Positions 17,834-27,826 of a DNA stretch of 64,000 nt are shown one piece after another. Position 1 is the stretch's first letter, and each line of letters begins with the position of its first letter. Origin of the DNA: Dehalococcoidia bacterium (lineage in GTDB: Bacteria; Chloroflexota; Dehalococcoidia; Lucifugimonadales; VXLM01). Below the pieces are notes generated by a model that did no database searches, was not told the origin of the DNA, and saw only the letters and a program-made list of their open reading frames with translations. A program made the translations under genes and the position numbers. The stretch spans positions 42,998-106,997 of the forward strand of contig VXLM01000054.1 in assembly GCA_009841605.1 (NCBI GenBank). Direction: 5' to 3'.

Positions 17834-19144
17834 ATGACGACATCGCGGACAGGTGACACGAGCAACTACAAATGCTCGTTTTGCGGGAAGTCGCAGCAGC
17901 AGGTCAAGCGCATCTTCGCCGGGCCGGACAGGGTCTTCATCTGCGACGAGTGTATCGGCCTGTGCGGACAGATCATGACCGAGGAGGGCCAGGCTCCCGT
18001 CCGTCAACCGGCCTCCAAGGAAGTCCTCTCCAAGAGCGTTACGCCGCGATGGATATACCGGAAGCTCGACGAGTACGTCGTCGGGCAGGAGCGGTCGAAG
18101 AAAGTACTGAGCGTGGCGGTGTACAACCACTACAAGCGCATCACGTCCAACCTGATGCCCTCCCCCGACGTGGAGCTTCAGAAGGCCAATATTCTCATGA
18201 TGGGTCCTGCCGGCTCAGGCAAGACGCTCCTGGCCCAGACCCTCGCCAAGGTCCTCGACGTTCCCTTCGCCATCGCGGATGCGACCTCGCTGACCGAGGC
18301 GGGATATGTCGGGGAGGATGTCGAAAATATCCTCCTGAGGCTGATTCAGGCGGCGGAATTCGATATCGAGAAAGCTCAGCAGGGCATCATCTACATCGAC
18401 GAGTTCGACAAGATCTCACGGAAGAGCCCGAATCCCTCGATCACGCGGGACGTGTCGGGTGAAGGCGTCCAACAGGCGCTTCTAAAGATCATCGAGGGGT
18501 GCGTCGCCAACGTTCCGCCGCAGGGCGGCCGCAAGCACCCTCACCAGGACTTCGTGCAGATCAAGACGGACGATATTCTCTTCCTGTGCGGGGGAGCGTT
18601 CGAAGGACTGAACGACATCGTCGACCAACGCCTCTCCAAGGGCAGGGTTACCCTGGGCTTCAACTCGACCGGCAAGCCCTCGGAGGGCCTCGCCGAGGAC
18701 GGCGCGAACCTGCTCGACCACGTCATTGGCGACGACCTGCTGGAGTACGGCTTCATCCCGGAACTCGTAGGGCGTCTGCCGATTTCCGTCGGCCTGATTA
18801 GCCTCGATAAGGATGCCCTCGTCCGAGTCCTCACCGAACCGAAGAACGCCTTTGTGAGGCAGTACCAGAGCCTCTTCAAGATGGACGGCGTTGAACTCGA
18901 GTTCACCCAGGAAGCCCTTGAAGCCGCCGCCGATCTTGCCATCGAGCGGGGCACCGGCGCGCGAGGGCTGCGCGCCATCCTCGAAGAGACGCTGCTCGAC
19001 GTGATGTACGAGCTTCCCACCCTATCCGGCGTGACGCGCTGCGTCGTCGACGAAGAGTCCATCCGCAAGACGAAGGTCGTCCATCTCGTCTGCGAGGACG
19101 GCGAGATCACGCCCCTCCCGCTGTGGCAGCAGAAGTCGGCGTAG
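17834..19144 (+). CDS. clpX: Clp protease ATP-binding subunit ClpX
   Basis: [18 protein letters not shown] zinc finger, [26 protein letters not shown]; start refined to ATG 17834. Confidence 0.97.
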   Translation: MTTSRTGDTSNYKCSFCGKSQQQVKRIFAGPDRVFICDECIGLCGQIMTEEGQAPVRQPASKEVLSKSVTPRWIYRKLDEYVVGQERSKKVLSVAVYNHYKRITSNLMPSPDVELQKANILMMGPAGSGKTLLAQTLAKVLDVPFAIADATSLTEAGYVGEDVENILLRLIQAAEFDIEKAQQGIIYIDEFDKISRKSPNPSITRDVSGEGVQQALLKIIEGCVANVPPQGGRKHPHQDFVQIKTDDILFLCGGAFEGLNDIVDQRLSKGRVTLGFNSTGKPSEGLAEDGANLLDHVIGDDLLEYGFIPELVGRLPISVGLISLDKDALVRVLTEPKNAFVRQYQSLFKMDGVELEFTQEALEAAADLAIERGTGARGLRAILEETLLDVMYELPTLSGVTRCVVDEESIRKTKVVHLVCEDGEITPLPLWQQKSA

Positions 19145-19151
19145 TTCCGGG

Positions 19152-19175
19152 GTAGGCGTTACGTGTGACGCCTAC
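19152..19175. terminator. Hairpin between convergent clpX and rhomboid genes
   Basis: GTAGGCGT-N8-ACGCCTAC. Confidence 0.5.
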
Positions 19176-19186
19176 TTAAAGCCCAA

Positions 19187-20206
19187 TTACCTATTGGGAA
19201 TCGTGCGAAGGGCCTCCAAGGCCTCGACCTGGATACTCCGACTACCCAGTCTCAGCGCTATCCCCAGCTCCTGCCGGGCCAACTGATAGTTGCCGGCCTC
19301 GATGTAGATCTTGCCTCGCAGCAAATGTGACTGCGCTGCGCCAATGGGGCCGGACTCTATCGCAAGGTCAAGTGAGTCGAGGGCCCGTCCATAGTCACCT
19401 TGCGAATAGTAGCGCTCGGCGCGGAAGTAGTGGGTGAAGGCGTTCTCCGGCAGCCTGCGGTCAGCGATGATCACGCCGAGGGCCAGAATGAGCAATGTGA
19501 CCGGCACGATCCACCACTTGAGGATCAGGGATCCCGACGTGTTGACGAATACCCGGTAGCCAAACATCGTTCCGGCCCGCCGGTACTGCGGCGAGAGCGC
19601 CAGGCCGAGAATGAATCCCGCCACCAGCCCTCCGCCGTGCGCCCAGTTGTCGATGCCGGGCGTCGCCAGGCCGATGAAGATGTTTATTCCGATAATGATT
19701 GCAAGACCGATCAAGCTGTTCTGGGCGTGCTTGCCGAAGGCCCGGCGCTGCAGGAGGAGGAACGCCCCAAGGGCCCCGACGACGCCGAAGATCGCCCCGC
19801 TCGCGCCTGCCGCGATGGCGATGGAGTTGAACAGGTAGCTCGTGACGCTCCCGGCCAGACCGGCGAGGAAATATATGAGGAAGAAGGGCGCGTGTCCGTA
19901 CGAACGCTCCACGGACTGCCCGAAGATGAAGAGCGCAAACACGTTGAACCCCAGGTGCATGAAGCCCGAGTGGAGGAACATGGCCGTCAGAAGCCGCCAG
20001 TATTCTCCCTGAGAGATGAGGGGGCCGAACATGGCGCCGAAGTCGAGAAGGACGTCAGGGTCTTCGGTCCCGCCCGCGAGATGCGCGAGGCCGAACATGA
20101 CGACGTTGATGGCGAGCAGAGCGTAGGTGAGGTAGGGCTTCCGAGTCACCTCAGGCATCGGGACGTAGCGTTCCTGCTCGTAGTCGTATTCGTCGGTTTC
20201 GTACAC
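19187..20206 (-). CDS. Rhomboid-family intramembrane serine protease with C-terminal TPR-like region
   Basis: Multi-TM, GASGAIFGVVGA catalytic Ser motif, HGGGLVAGFILG His motif. Confidence 0.92.
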   Translation of the reverse strand: MYETDEYDYEQERYVPMPEVTRKPYLTYALLAINVVMFGLAHLAGGTEDPDVLLDFGAMFGPLISQGEYWRLLTAMFLHSGFMHLGFNVFALFIFGQSVERSYGHAPFFLIYFLAGLAGSVTSYLFNSIAIAAGASGAIFGVVGALGAFLLLQRRAFGKHAQNSLIGLAIIIGINIFIGLATPGIDNWAHGGGLVAGFILGLALSPQYRRAGTMFGYRVFVNTSGSLILKWWIVPVTLLILALGVIIADRRLPENAFTHYFRAERYYSQGDYGRALDSLDLAIESGPIGAAQSHLLRGKIYIEAGNYQLARQELGIALRLGSRSIQVEALEALRTIPNR

Positions 20207-20349
20207 GTGCCGTCCGGTGGGGAAAGCGCCCCTTGTTCTTTAACGATGGGGCCGTTCAACGGGTCATCCCGTTTCGGTGCGACGCCCCGTATTTCTACGA
20301 TACACTAGGGCCAAATACGCGCTCAAGGAACATTCGATGTACCCAGTCC

Positions 20350-20877
20350 ATGCCGCCACTCAGTGAGGCGCTTCCCAGCAGGCGCGAACTTCGCCCCGAT
20401 CAGCAGGTCGACAGCGTGGCCGAGATCGACGCGAGGGCGTTGTACGATCGCGGCGTTCGCGCCATAGCATTCGACGCCGACCAGACGCTGTGCCGGTTCC
20501 ACGGGATGGGCATCCATGATCGGCTGCTCACGAACATAGAGGTGATGCGGGGCCTGTTCGCGGACCGTCTCTGCATCATCTCCAACTGCACCGACAGGCG
20601 GCGGGAGGAACTGATCGAGCATTTCCCCCTGCATGTCGTGCCCGCCAGCAAGAGGAAGCCTTCTGCGGAGCCGTACCGAGAGGCGGAGCGTCACTTCGAC
20701 GTGCCCCCCGAGCAGTGGGCGTTCGTGGGCGACCGCATCCTCACCGACATCGTCGGGGCCAACCGGGCGGGCTGGCACTCGATCCTCGTGGCCCCGCTTG
20801 CCCCGGAGACCGACCCGTGGTTCATCACCATGGCACGCGTGTACGAACGGCTCTTGTGGAGGGCTTATCGCATGTGA
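20350..20877 (+). CDS. HAD-superfamily phosphatase (YqeG-like)
   Basis: GVRAIAFDADQTLCRFHG; WAFVGDRILTDIVGANRAGWHSILV. Confidence 0.85.
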   Translation: MPPLSEALPSRRELRPDQQVDSVAEIDARALYDRGVRAIAFDADQTLCRFHGMGIHDRLLTNIEVMRGLFADRLCIISNCTDRRREELIEHFPLHVVPASKRKPSAEPYREAERHFDVPPEQWAFVGDRILTDIVGANRAGWHSILVAPLAPETDPWFITMARVYERLLWRAYRM

Positions 20878-20903
20878 CGCGGGTGGCCTAGCGGCTACGA
20901 GAC

Positions 20904-21458
20904 TCAGGGCTTGGTCGCCTTCAACCTGTACTGGCGTTCGACTACCGAGGACTGCACACCACACTTGAGGCCGGCGGCCGTGAGTAGTTCGCTGGTCTCT
21001 TCGAAGGGCGCTCGATCGTCCCACTGGACGAGCATCACGCAGCCGCCTGGCTTGAGCAGACGCGCAAGGTCGTCAGCAAGGACCTGCCTCTCGTCTCTCG
21101 ACTCCTTGTAGTGGAATACGAGAGTACACAGGATGAGATCGGCCACACTGTCCGGCAGTGGCGCTTCCGGCCCATCGTTCAGCAGGGCCGTGACGTTTGC
21201 CAGTCCCGCTTCTGCCGCTCTCGACTCGATCAGCGCGACCATGCCCTCGTGGATGTCCAACGCATACACCTTGCCGTCGGCGCCAACCTTCTTGGCAGCC
21301 GGCAGGGTCAGAAAACCGGGCCCGCAGCCGTAGTCCACGACTGTCATCCCGGGACGCAGTCCTGCCTCTTCCATGAGCTCTTCGGGAGTCAGCCCGCTGA
21401 ACTTCCGCTCGGCATTGAGAAGAGAGGCCGTCCACTCATCAGTGTATCTACTAGTCAT
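20904..21458 (-). CDS. Class I SAM-dependent methyltransferase
   Basis: VVDYGCGPGFLTLPAAKKVG. Confidence 0.85.
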   Translation of the reverse strand: MTSRYTDEWTASLLNAERKFSGLTPEELMEEAGLRPGMTVVDYGCGPGFLTLPAAKKVGADGKVYALDIHEGMVALIESRAAEAGLANVTALLNDGPEAPLPDSVADLILCTLVFHYKESRDERQVLADDLARLLKPGGCVMLVQWDDRAPFEETSELLTAAGLKCGVQSSVVERQYRLKATKP

Positions 21459-21551
21459 TCACCGGACTCCGGTTTGTGGCGGAAACTATCGAGTGGTTGG
21501 CGTTGAACGGAACACAACTTAAACCACGTCGCGAGGTCGCCCTGCCTAGCG

Positions 21552-21806
21552 TCAAAACGGTTCAGCGTCGGCCGATTCGGGCGACTCTCCGTAGGCGGTC
21601 TGGATCTGGGTGATCTTCAGCTCGGCCTTCGAGAGCACGTCGCCACAGTAGTTGGCGAGCCGCATACCCCGCTCGAAGAGCGCCGTGGTCTCCTGCAGGG
21701 AGAGTTCTCCCGCCTCCATGGCGCGGACCGTCTCTTCAAGCTGCTCCAGCGCCTGCTCGAACGTGAGGTCTTTGAATTCGTCGTCGGTCTTCGGTTCTTC
21801 TTGCAT
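21552..21806 (-). CDS. xseB: Exodeoxyribonuclease VII small subunit
   Basis: LTFEQALEQLEETVRAMEAGELSLQETTALFERGM; next to xseA. Confidence 0.93.
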   Translation of the reverse strand: MQEEPKTDDEFKDLTFEQALEQLEETVRAMEAGELSLQETTALFERGMRLANYCGDVLSKAELKITQIQTAYGESPESADAEPF

Positions 21807-21827
21807 ATTTTTCGACAGCCTATCCTA

Positions 21828-23090
21828 TCAGTCTTCGAACAGGTCCATACTCGCTTGCTCACTCGGAGTAGATTTCCTCGATCTCCTCCGTCGTCTGGAC
21901 ACAGGTCGCGCTCCGTCTCCGGTCACCTCCGCCTTGAAGTCGCCGTCTGCCACCGTCACGCCGATCATGTCGCCGTCCGCGACCTGCGACGGCGAGGTCA
22001 CCACGGTAGCTTCCCTGTGGACGATGGCGTACCCGCGCAGCAGTGTATCCCGCGGGCTGAGAGACTCCAATTTGCCACGCAAACCGTTGACTCGCTCACC
22101 CGCGACCTGCATCGTTCCGCGCAGGTGGCCGGCCGTCGTCCGCATCATGTCGTCGATGCGCAGCCTGAGCGTATCGAAATCGGGAAGCCCGCGCTGGAGA
22201 CGGGGAAGAAGTGCTTCCATCTCCCATTGGGCCGTTTCGAGTCGGCCCGTGATTATGGAGCTCACGGTTCTGCGGAGCACCATGATGTCGCCGAGCAGCT
22301 CCGCCTGATCCGGCATGACAAGCTCAGCGGCGGCGGACGGAGTCGGCGCTCGAACGTCGGCCACGAGGTCGGCGATGCTGTAGTCGGTCTCGTGGCCTAT
22401 CGCGCTGACGACCGGCACGCTGCTCTTGAAGATCGCTCGCGCCACGTCCTCTTCGTTGAAGGGCCAGAGGTCCTCGAGGGAACCGCCCCCACGCGCGACG
22501 ATTGTCACGTCGATGTCATCGAGCTGTTCCAGAGCATCGAAAGCCGCAGTGATGGTGGGCACCGCCTCGTTGCCCTGCACCAGGGCTGGCGCGAGCACGA
22601 GTTCGACGGCCGGGTACCGGCGGGTGGTCACATTCTGGATGTCGTGCCAGACGGAGCCCGTCGGCGAGGTGACGACTCCCACCCGCACGGGAAATCTCGG
22701 CAACGGCCTCTTGCGCGACTCTTCGAACAGCCCCTCTTTTTCGAGCCGCATCTTGAGCTCTTCGAGCTTTAGTTGAAGCTCACCGACCCCCTCGGGCTGG
22801 ACGACATCGGCAATGAGCTGAAGATCGCCGCGCGGCTCGTAGAGGGCCACCCGACCGTGGGCGATGACGGCGCTGCCTTCCTCTATCAGGTCGGCCCCGA
22901 CGCCTCCGCCACGGAACATCACGCATCGGAGCGTGGCGTCCGCGTCCCGCAGGCTGAAGTATGAGTGTCCCGCAGCCGAGCGCGTGAGATTCCCGACCTC
23001 GCCACGCACCCACACGTTTTGCAGGACCGGGTCTTCACGAAGAATCTCCGTGAGATACCGCGACACCTCCGAAACTGAGTAGACGGCCAT
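21828..23090 (-). CDS. xseA: Exodeoxyribonuclease VII large subunit
   Basis: YSVSEVSRYLTEIL, GVVTSPTGSVWHDI, ARGGGSLEDLWPFNEE. Confidence 0.96.
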   Translation of the reverse strand: MAVYSVSEVSRYLTEILREDPVLQNVWVRGEVGNLTRSAAGHSYFSLRDADATLRCVMFRGGGVGADLIEEGSAVIAHGRVALYEPRGDLQLIADVVQPEGVGELQLKLEELKMRLEKEGLFEESRKRPLPRFPVRVGVVTSPTGSVWHDIQNVTTRRYPAVELVLAPALVQGNEAVPTITAAFDALEQLDDIDVTIVARGGGSLEDLWPFNEEDVARAIFKSSVPVVSAIGHETDYSIADLVADVRAPTPSAAAELVMPDQAELLGDIMVLRRTVSSIITGRLETAQWEMEALLPRLQRGLPDFDTLRLRIDDMMRTTAGHLRGTMQVAGERVNGLRGKLESLSPRDTLLRGYAIVHREATVVTSPSQVADGDMIGVTVADGDFKAEVTGDGARPVSRRRRRSRKSTPSEQASMDLFED

Positions 23091-23120
23091 GCTCGCGCCT
23101 TAAAGGGTGTCCAAAGAGAC

Positions 23121-23183
23121 TTCGTTCACCTTGAGCTTGTCGAAGGGCCGTTCATAGCTCGACAGGCTCACCACGAACGGTTT
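23121..23183. repeat. Dispersed hairpin repeat (TTCGTTCACC..GAGCTTGTCGA / TCGACAGGCTCACCACGAACGG)
   Basis: Inverted arms; related copies at 32780-32850, 52384-52452 and 59951-59990. Confidence 0.8.
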
Positions 23184-23212
23184 CTAACAACCCTATTGGA
23201 GACCAATCGAAG

Positions 23213-23776
23213 CTACACGCGCCCGGCGTATTCGCCCGTGCGAGTGTCTATCCTGATCGTCTCCCCGACATCGATGAAGAGGGGCACCTGCACGACGAGG
23301 CCCGTCTCGACCGTGGCGGGCTTGCTGCCGCCCGTGGCCGTGTCTCCCTTGAAGCCGGGGTCCGTGTCGGTGACCTTGAGATCGACGTTGAGGGGTATCT
23401 CGATGCTGATCGGCTCATCCTGGTAGAGGACGAGATCGACGGCGGTCTGCTCGATCATGTACGGGAGCGAGTCGGAGATCTGGTCCGCGTTCAGGGGGAA
23501 CTGCTCGAAGGTCTCGTTGTCCATGAAGTAATACAGTTCGCCGTCCTGGTAGATGTACTCCGCTTTGCGGCGCTCTACGTCCGCGACGGTGAACTTCACG
23601 TCGAAGCCGTTGAAAGTGCGGTCCACGATGCGGCCCGTGCGGAGCGACCGGAACCTGATCCGCATCACAGGGGCGCGTTGCTGCATCTTCGTTCGCTCGT
23701 AGTCGACGACGGCGTATGGCTCGCCGTCCAGCGCAATGGGCATTCCCTTCTTCAACTCGCCGTAGCTCAGCGTCAT
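23213..23776 (-). CDS. efp: Elongation factor P
   Basis: LKKGMPIALDGEPYAVVDYERTKMQQRAPVMRIRFRSLRTGRIVDRTF. Confidence 0.94.
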   Translation of the reverse strand: MTLSYGELKKGMPIALDGEPYAVVDYERTKMQQRAPVMRIRFRSLRTGRIVDRTFNGFDVKFTVADVERRKAEYIYQDGELYYFMDNETFEQFPLNADQISDSLPYMIEQTAVDLVLYQDEPISIEIPLNVDLKVTDTDPGFKGDTATGGSKPATVETGLVVQVPLFIDVGETIRIDTRTGEYAGRV

Positions 23777-23785
23777 TCCGTTCTC

Positions 23786-24232
23786 CTACGTCCGTTCGAT
23801 GGTCTCGACCAGATAGTCCAGCGCATAGAGGTATCCGCGCCATCCGAGACCCGCTATCTGGCCCTTCGCCAGCGATGCGATGACCGAGTGATGCCGGAAC
23901 TCCTCGCGTGCGTGGATGTTGGACAGGTGCACCTCGACGAACGGCAGTCCCGTATCCGCGATCGCGTCCCGCAGCGAGATGCCGTAGTGGGTCAGCGCTC
24001 CCGCGTTCACCACGATGCCTGAGGCGTCCTGAGAGGCCTCCTGCAGGTAGTCCACGATCGCGCCTTCGTGGTTCGACTGGAAGAAGTCCAGCTCGACGCC
24101 GAGCGATTCCCCGCGCTCGCGAAGGCGCGACTCGATGTCAGCAAGCGTCTCGCTCCCGTACTGGGAGGGATCGCGCATTCCGAGCCTATTCAGATTCGGG
24201 CCGTTGACTATTAGGACTTTCATGATACTCAC
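23786..24232 (-). CDS. aroQ: 3-dehydroquinate dehydratase, type II
   Basis: VLIVNGPNLNRLG; FQSNHEGAIVDYL; VNAGALTHYGISLRDAI. Confidence 0.96.
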   Translation of the reverse strand: MSIMKVLIVNGPNLNRLGMRDPSQYGSETLADIESRLRERGESLGVELDFFQSNHEGAIVDYLQEASQDASGIVVNAGALTHYGISLRDAIADTGLPFVEVHLSNIHAREEFRHHSVIASLAKGQIAGLGWRGYLYALDYLVETIERT

Positions 24233-24391
24233 GCTCGATTATCCGGCACGAACATTGTAATGACAATCGCCCGTCGTCTTCAACGGATTTGGGTCTCATG
24301 CATGGCAAACACGGCATGGCCGCAGCATCAAGCGCGTTTCGACCGGAAAGCTCGCGCCGGACTCCTATCGAACAACGTATTTCATGTTATA

Positions 24392-24433
24392 TTCATAATA
24401 TATTGTAGAGATATAGACATTTCTTCATAATAT
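24392..24433 (+). promoter_or_regulatory. AT-rich upstream region with two TTCATAATAT direct repeats 32 bp apart
   Basis: TTCATAATAT at 24392 and 24424, upstream of the cohesin-like gene, in an otherwise GC-rich window. Confidence 0.4.
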
Positions 24434-24493
24434 TGGTATAGTGCGCACCCGCGACTTCACTAACACGCTGCAGGTCGTGGGGGCTTCTCACAG

Positions 24494-26530
24494 ATGACTC
24501 GGTTGAACTATGCGCGCGCGGTCGCGCTGACCGCGTCGATAACCGCCTCATCCGTGCTCTCCGGTGCAGTGGTCTCGGCGTTTACCGGTCCGCCGGATTC
24601 TACCGGGAGTAAACCGTCCGGCACACCTACTCCGTCACTCGTAATCTGGCCGGAACCAAAGAATACTCCAACTCATACGCCGACGAGAAAGCCCACACAA
24701 ACACCACTGCCGACGAGCATGCCGGCTCTGGCGTTCCACATCTGGCCCGACCCCAAGATTACTCCGACCCATACCCCGACGAGAAAACCCACGCGCACGC
24801 CTCTTCCAACGAGTACGCCAACCTCAACCAACACACCAACGCCAACACCTATCGCAGTCCCGACATTTCCGCCGCCACCAACCCCCACACCAACTCCGAC
24901 AAAGTTGCCTACGCGGACACCCACGCCTACGAGTACGCCACCCCCTGAGAGGCCTTCGCTCACAATCCCCGATGATATGTCGGGGACGCCCGGAGAACTT
25001 GTAGCCGTGCCAATCAAGTTCGATTCGGACGGCGCAAAGGTGTCCAGCGTTACCTTTTCGGTGGACTACGACGAAACTTGTCTGGGTTTTGATTCGACCG
25101 ATAAAAACTCGGACGGCCTGGCAGATTCGGTGAAGTTGATGGTCCCTACTGAGTTCGGGGCGACGAGGGTGAACCACGACCCCGGCGACTCGGACGGGGA
25201 GATAGACATCGTCCTCGCGGACACGGCCCACCCGTTTGCAGCGATTCCAAACGGAGCCATTATGGAGATCGTTCTCACAGTCACAGAAGGAGTGTCATGC
25301 AGAGAAGGTAAGGCCGGCGTGGGATTTTCATCCGACCCTCCTGCCGAGTTCGGATCCGATGAAGGCACCCCTCTCAAGAGTGTGACTCAAGACGGCTCAG
25401 TGACAATCTCACCGCCCACGTTCACCCCTACCGCCACATCGACCTCAACTCCGACGCCAGTCCCGGCAACACCGTCACTCAGCATCCCCAAAGATATATC
25501 TGCAATACCCGGACAGACGATTGCCGTGCCCATCACGTTCAACTCCGACGGCGCAGAGATATCCGGCGTGACGTTTTCGCTGGTCTATGATGAGTCCTGT
25601 CTCAGCTTCGACCCAACGGACGGCAACTCGGACGGCGTACCTGACTCGGTCAACATCACACTCCCGGAGGGGTTCGACAGAACGCTCGTAGTCCCCGCGC
25701 CGGAGGACGCGGACAGGGAGATCGACGTTGTCCTCGCCGATATCGTGCTCCCGCTCGCCTCGATGCCGGACGGGGTGATCGTTGCCATCGGCTTAGATGT
25801 CGCTAGCGATGCGGCGTGTTGGGGAGCGACGGTCAACGTCGGGTTCTGGGAAAACAGTCCGGCGACATACTTCGATACGAACGGTGAGGAAGTAGCTGGA
25901 ACGATGCAAGACGGCTCGATAAGCATTGCGACGCCGACCCCGACACCTACAGCCACACCGACTGCTACCTCAACTCACACACCCACGGCTACCCCAACAT
26001 CCACTCCCACCCCGACTCACACGGCCACCGCAACGGCGACACCAACGGCTACTGCTACTTCAACTCACACGCCCACAGCGGTCCAAGAAGGGCCGTCTCT
26101 TACGATTCCTGAAGAGATTCCGGGCACGCCAGGACAACCGGTGACCGCGACGGTTTCCTTCGATGCCGACGGCAACGCGATCACCAGCATCACCTTCGCG
26201 GTCGACTACGACCAGGACTGCCTGAGCTTCGACCCGAAGGATGAGGACTACGATGGAGTCCCGGACTCGGTGACGCTCATGGTCCCGGCGACCTTCATCT
26301 CACAGGCGCGGTTCGCGAATGGAGCGATACGGTTCGTGCACTTCTCATTGGACGACACGATGCCGGACGGGGATATCGTGGAGATCGACTTGGAGGTCAG
26401 TGATAAGGAAGAGTGTCGCGGCGCGACGGCGGAGGTGGGATTCTCGTCCGCTCCTGCCTTCGGGGACAGCTCAGGGAAACCGGTCGCAGGCTGGACGCAG
26501 GACGGCTCCGTAAAGATTGCCGACAACTAG
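24494..26530 (+). CDS. Secreted multi-domain protein: three cohesin-like modules joined by Thr/Pro-rich linkers
   Basis: Three repeats of IP..[IM]..[TI]PG....VP[IV].F.[SA]DG..[IV]..[VI]TF..[VD]YD..CL.FD with PTPTPT linkers; N-terminal hydrophobic segment. Confidence 0.75.
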   Translation: MTRLNYARAVALTASITASSVLSGAVVSAFTGPPDSTGSKPSGTPTPSLVIWPEPKNTPTHTPTRKPTQTPLPTSMPALAFHIWPDPKITPTHTPTRKPTRTPLPTSTPTSTNTPTPTPIAVPTFPPPPTPTPTPTKLPTRTPTPTSTPPPERPSLTIPDDMSGTPGELVAVPIKFDSDGAKVSSVTFSVDYDETCLGFDSTDKNSDGLADSVKLMVPTEFGATRVNHDPGDSDGEIDIVLADTAHPFAAIPNGAIMEIVLTVTEGVSCREGKAGVGFSSDPPAEFGSDEGTPLKSVTQDGSVTISPPTFTPTATSTSTPTPVPATPSLSIPKDISAIPGQTIAVPITFNSDGAEISGVTFSLVYDESCLSFDPTDGNSDGVPDSVNITLPEGFDRTLVVPAPEDADREIDVVLADIVLPLASMPDGVIVAIGLDVASDAACWGATVNVGFWENSPATYFDTNGEEVAGTMQDGSISIATPTPTPTATPTATSTHTPTATPTSTPTPTHTATATATPTATATSTHTPTAVQEGPSLTIPEEIPGTPGQPVTATVSFDADGNAITSITFAVDYDQDCLSFDPKDEDYDGVPDSVTLMVPATFISQARFANGAIRFVHFSLDDTMPDGDIVEIDLEVSDKEECRGATAEVGFSSAPAFGDSSGKPVAGWTQDGSVKIADN

Positions 26531-26772
26531 CCCCCGGGTGCGGCACACCTGCCGGTAATAACCCTTGGTCAACCTCACGTAGGGGTGATTCGCGAATCGC
26601 CCTTACTGCCATTTTCATTCTAGGTGGTGAGGGTGGCAACCCTCATGAAACATTCTGAGGAGTTCAGCGACGAAGAATCTTCAGTCTCTCCACCGCCGGG
26701 GGAGAGATACAGAGAGGGGGTCTCCGCAATCCATCTCACCAACTCTGAACACTCCCACCTGCCATCCCCAAT

Positions 26773-26801
26773 TTGACAGCATAGAACAAACCATCTATTC
26801 T
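26773..26801 (+). promoter_or_regulatory. Putative sigma70 promoter (TTGACA-N17-TATTCT)
   Basis: 36 nt upstream of the 152-aa ORF. Confidence 0.55.
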
Positions 26802-26836
26802 CTATTGAAAACCCGACACAGAGGAACAACGCCCAC

Positions 26837-27295
26837 ATGAACATCAACGAGCTGAAAACCCTCGGCTTCAACAGCGAAAACGACGCGGATGCGGCGGAAT
26901 GGGCCCTCGGCATCCGTTTCAGCGATTTCTCTTCCGAAGACCGCAGAACATGGAGGTTGCAGGAACTCTGCCTCAAGCAGTACGCCCTCACACCGGACTA
27001 CGAACGAGCGGCCCGGAGAGCGGGAGTCACCGTCGGCGAGGTGGAGGCGTGGGAGCGGCACAACGTTCTCGGCTTCGTCAAGAGAAAGGAGGAGGCCGAG
27101 TTGCGGTTCTCCGACACGATCCAGGTGGTCCTTCTGGAAATGGCGAAAAAGCCCGACTCCCCGCCGCTGCTCTTGTCGTGGCTCCTCCACATGCACATGC
27201 CGGAGAAGTTCGATGTGCTCACCCCGGAGGATATGGCCGACGACCCTCCCGGCCCAACCGAAGCGGAAATTCTCCAACAGGTGGCCGAGCAGTAA
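26837..27295 (+). CDS. Hypothetical HTH/phage small-terminase-like protein (152 aa)
   Basis: RRTWRLQELCLKQYALTPDYERAARRAGVTVGEVEAWERHNVLGF resembles HTH of phBC6A51/terminase small subunit-like proteins. Confidence 0.5.
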   Translation: MNINELKTLGFNSENDADAAEWALGIRFSDFSSEDRRTWRLQELCLKQYALTPDYERAARRAGVTVGEVEAWERHNVLGFVKRKEEAELRFSDTIQVVLLEMAKKPDSPPLLLSWLLHMHMPEKFDVLTPEDMADDPPGPTEAEILQQVAEQ

Positions 27296-27480
27296 AATCG
27301 CATGGTGCGGGAACGGGAACGCCTCCTCGACGAAGAAGAGCTACTCGTCAAGTCCGAAATCGAAGACTCGGTTTCTGCGGAGATCCTGCCGTCGGAGCGG
27401 GTGTCATACTGGCAGTTGGACGACTCCGACAGGACAAGGAACAACTAGCCGGGAACGTGGATCAGGCACATGGAAATCAA

Positions 27481-27602
27481 GGAGACTTTTGCATAACCCC
27501 TGATGCGAGCAGGAAAATCTCTTCCCCCTTGATGGGGGAAGGTTAGGATGGGGGTGAAATTCGCGGCGCTAAGGCATATCTGGAGATCCCGCAAAGGTCT
27601 CC
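27481..27602. mobile_element. MITE-like element, copy 2 (122 bp)
   Basis: GGAGACTTTTGC...GCAAAGGTCTCC terminal inverted repeats; interior strongly similar to 16943-17065. Confidence 0.6.
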
Positions 27603-27753
27603 GAAAACGGGCATCCATTAGGGTCGGCTGGTGAAAACATGGCCCCATCACACCAAGTTGGTATTATCTCCGAGTTTCCCTACTCGTCCGCATCCTGCTC
27701 GGCTCTCATGCTCCCGGACGAGACCCCATCGCACTTTACAATAACAAGCCGAA

Positions 27754-27783
27754 ATGCAACAAAATGCAACACCATGCAACAAA
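27754..27783 (+). repeat. 10-bp-phased direct repeat array, core ATGCAAC x3
   Basis: ATGCAACaaa ATGCAACacc ATGCAACaaa. Confidence 0.85.
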
Positions 27784-27826
27784 TCTCGAGTTTTTCAAGG
27801 TTATCGTAACGTTGTCGGGTCCCTTG

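Noticed and set aside
20880-20945. tRNA-like start GCGGGTGGCCTAGCGGCTA
   Set aside because: No matching D, anticodon and T arms; sequence runs straight into the methyltransferase 3' end.
25930-26080. Tandem CACACC/ACGCCG-like repeats as a CRISPR or satellite
   Set aside because: They encode the Thr/Pro-rich linker of the cohesin-like protein in frame.
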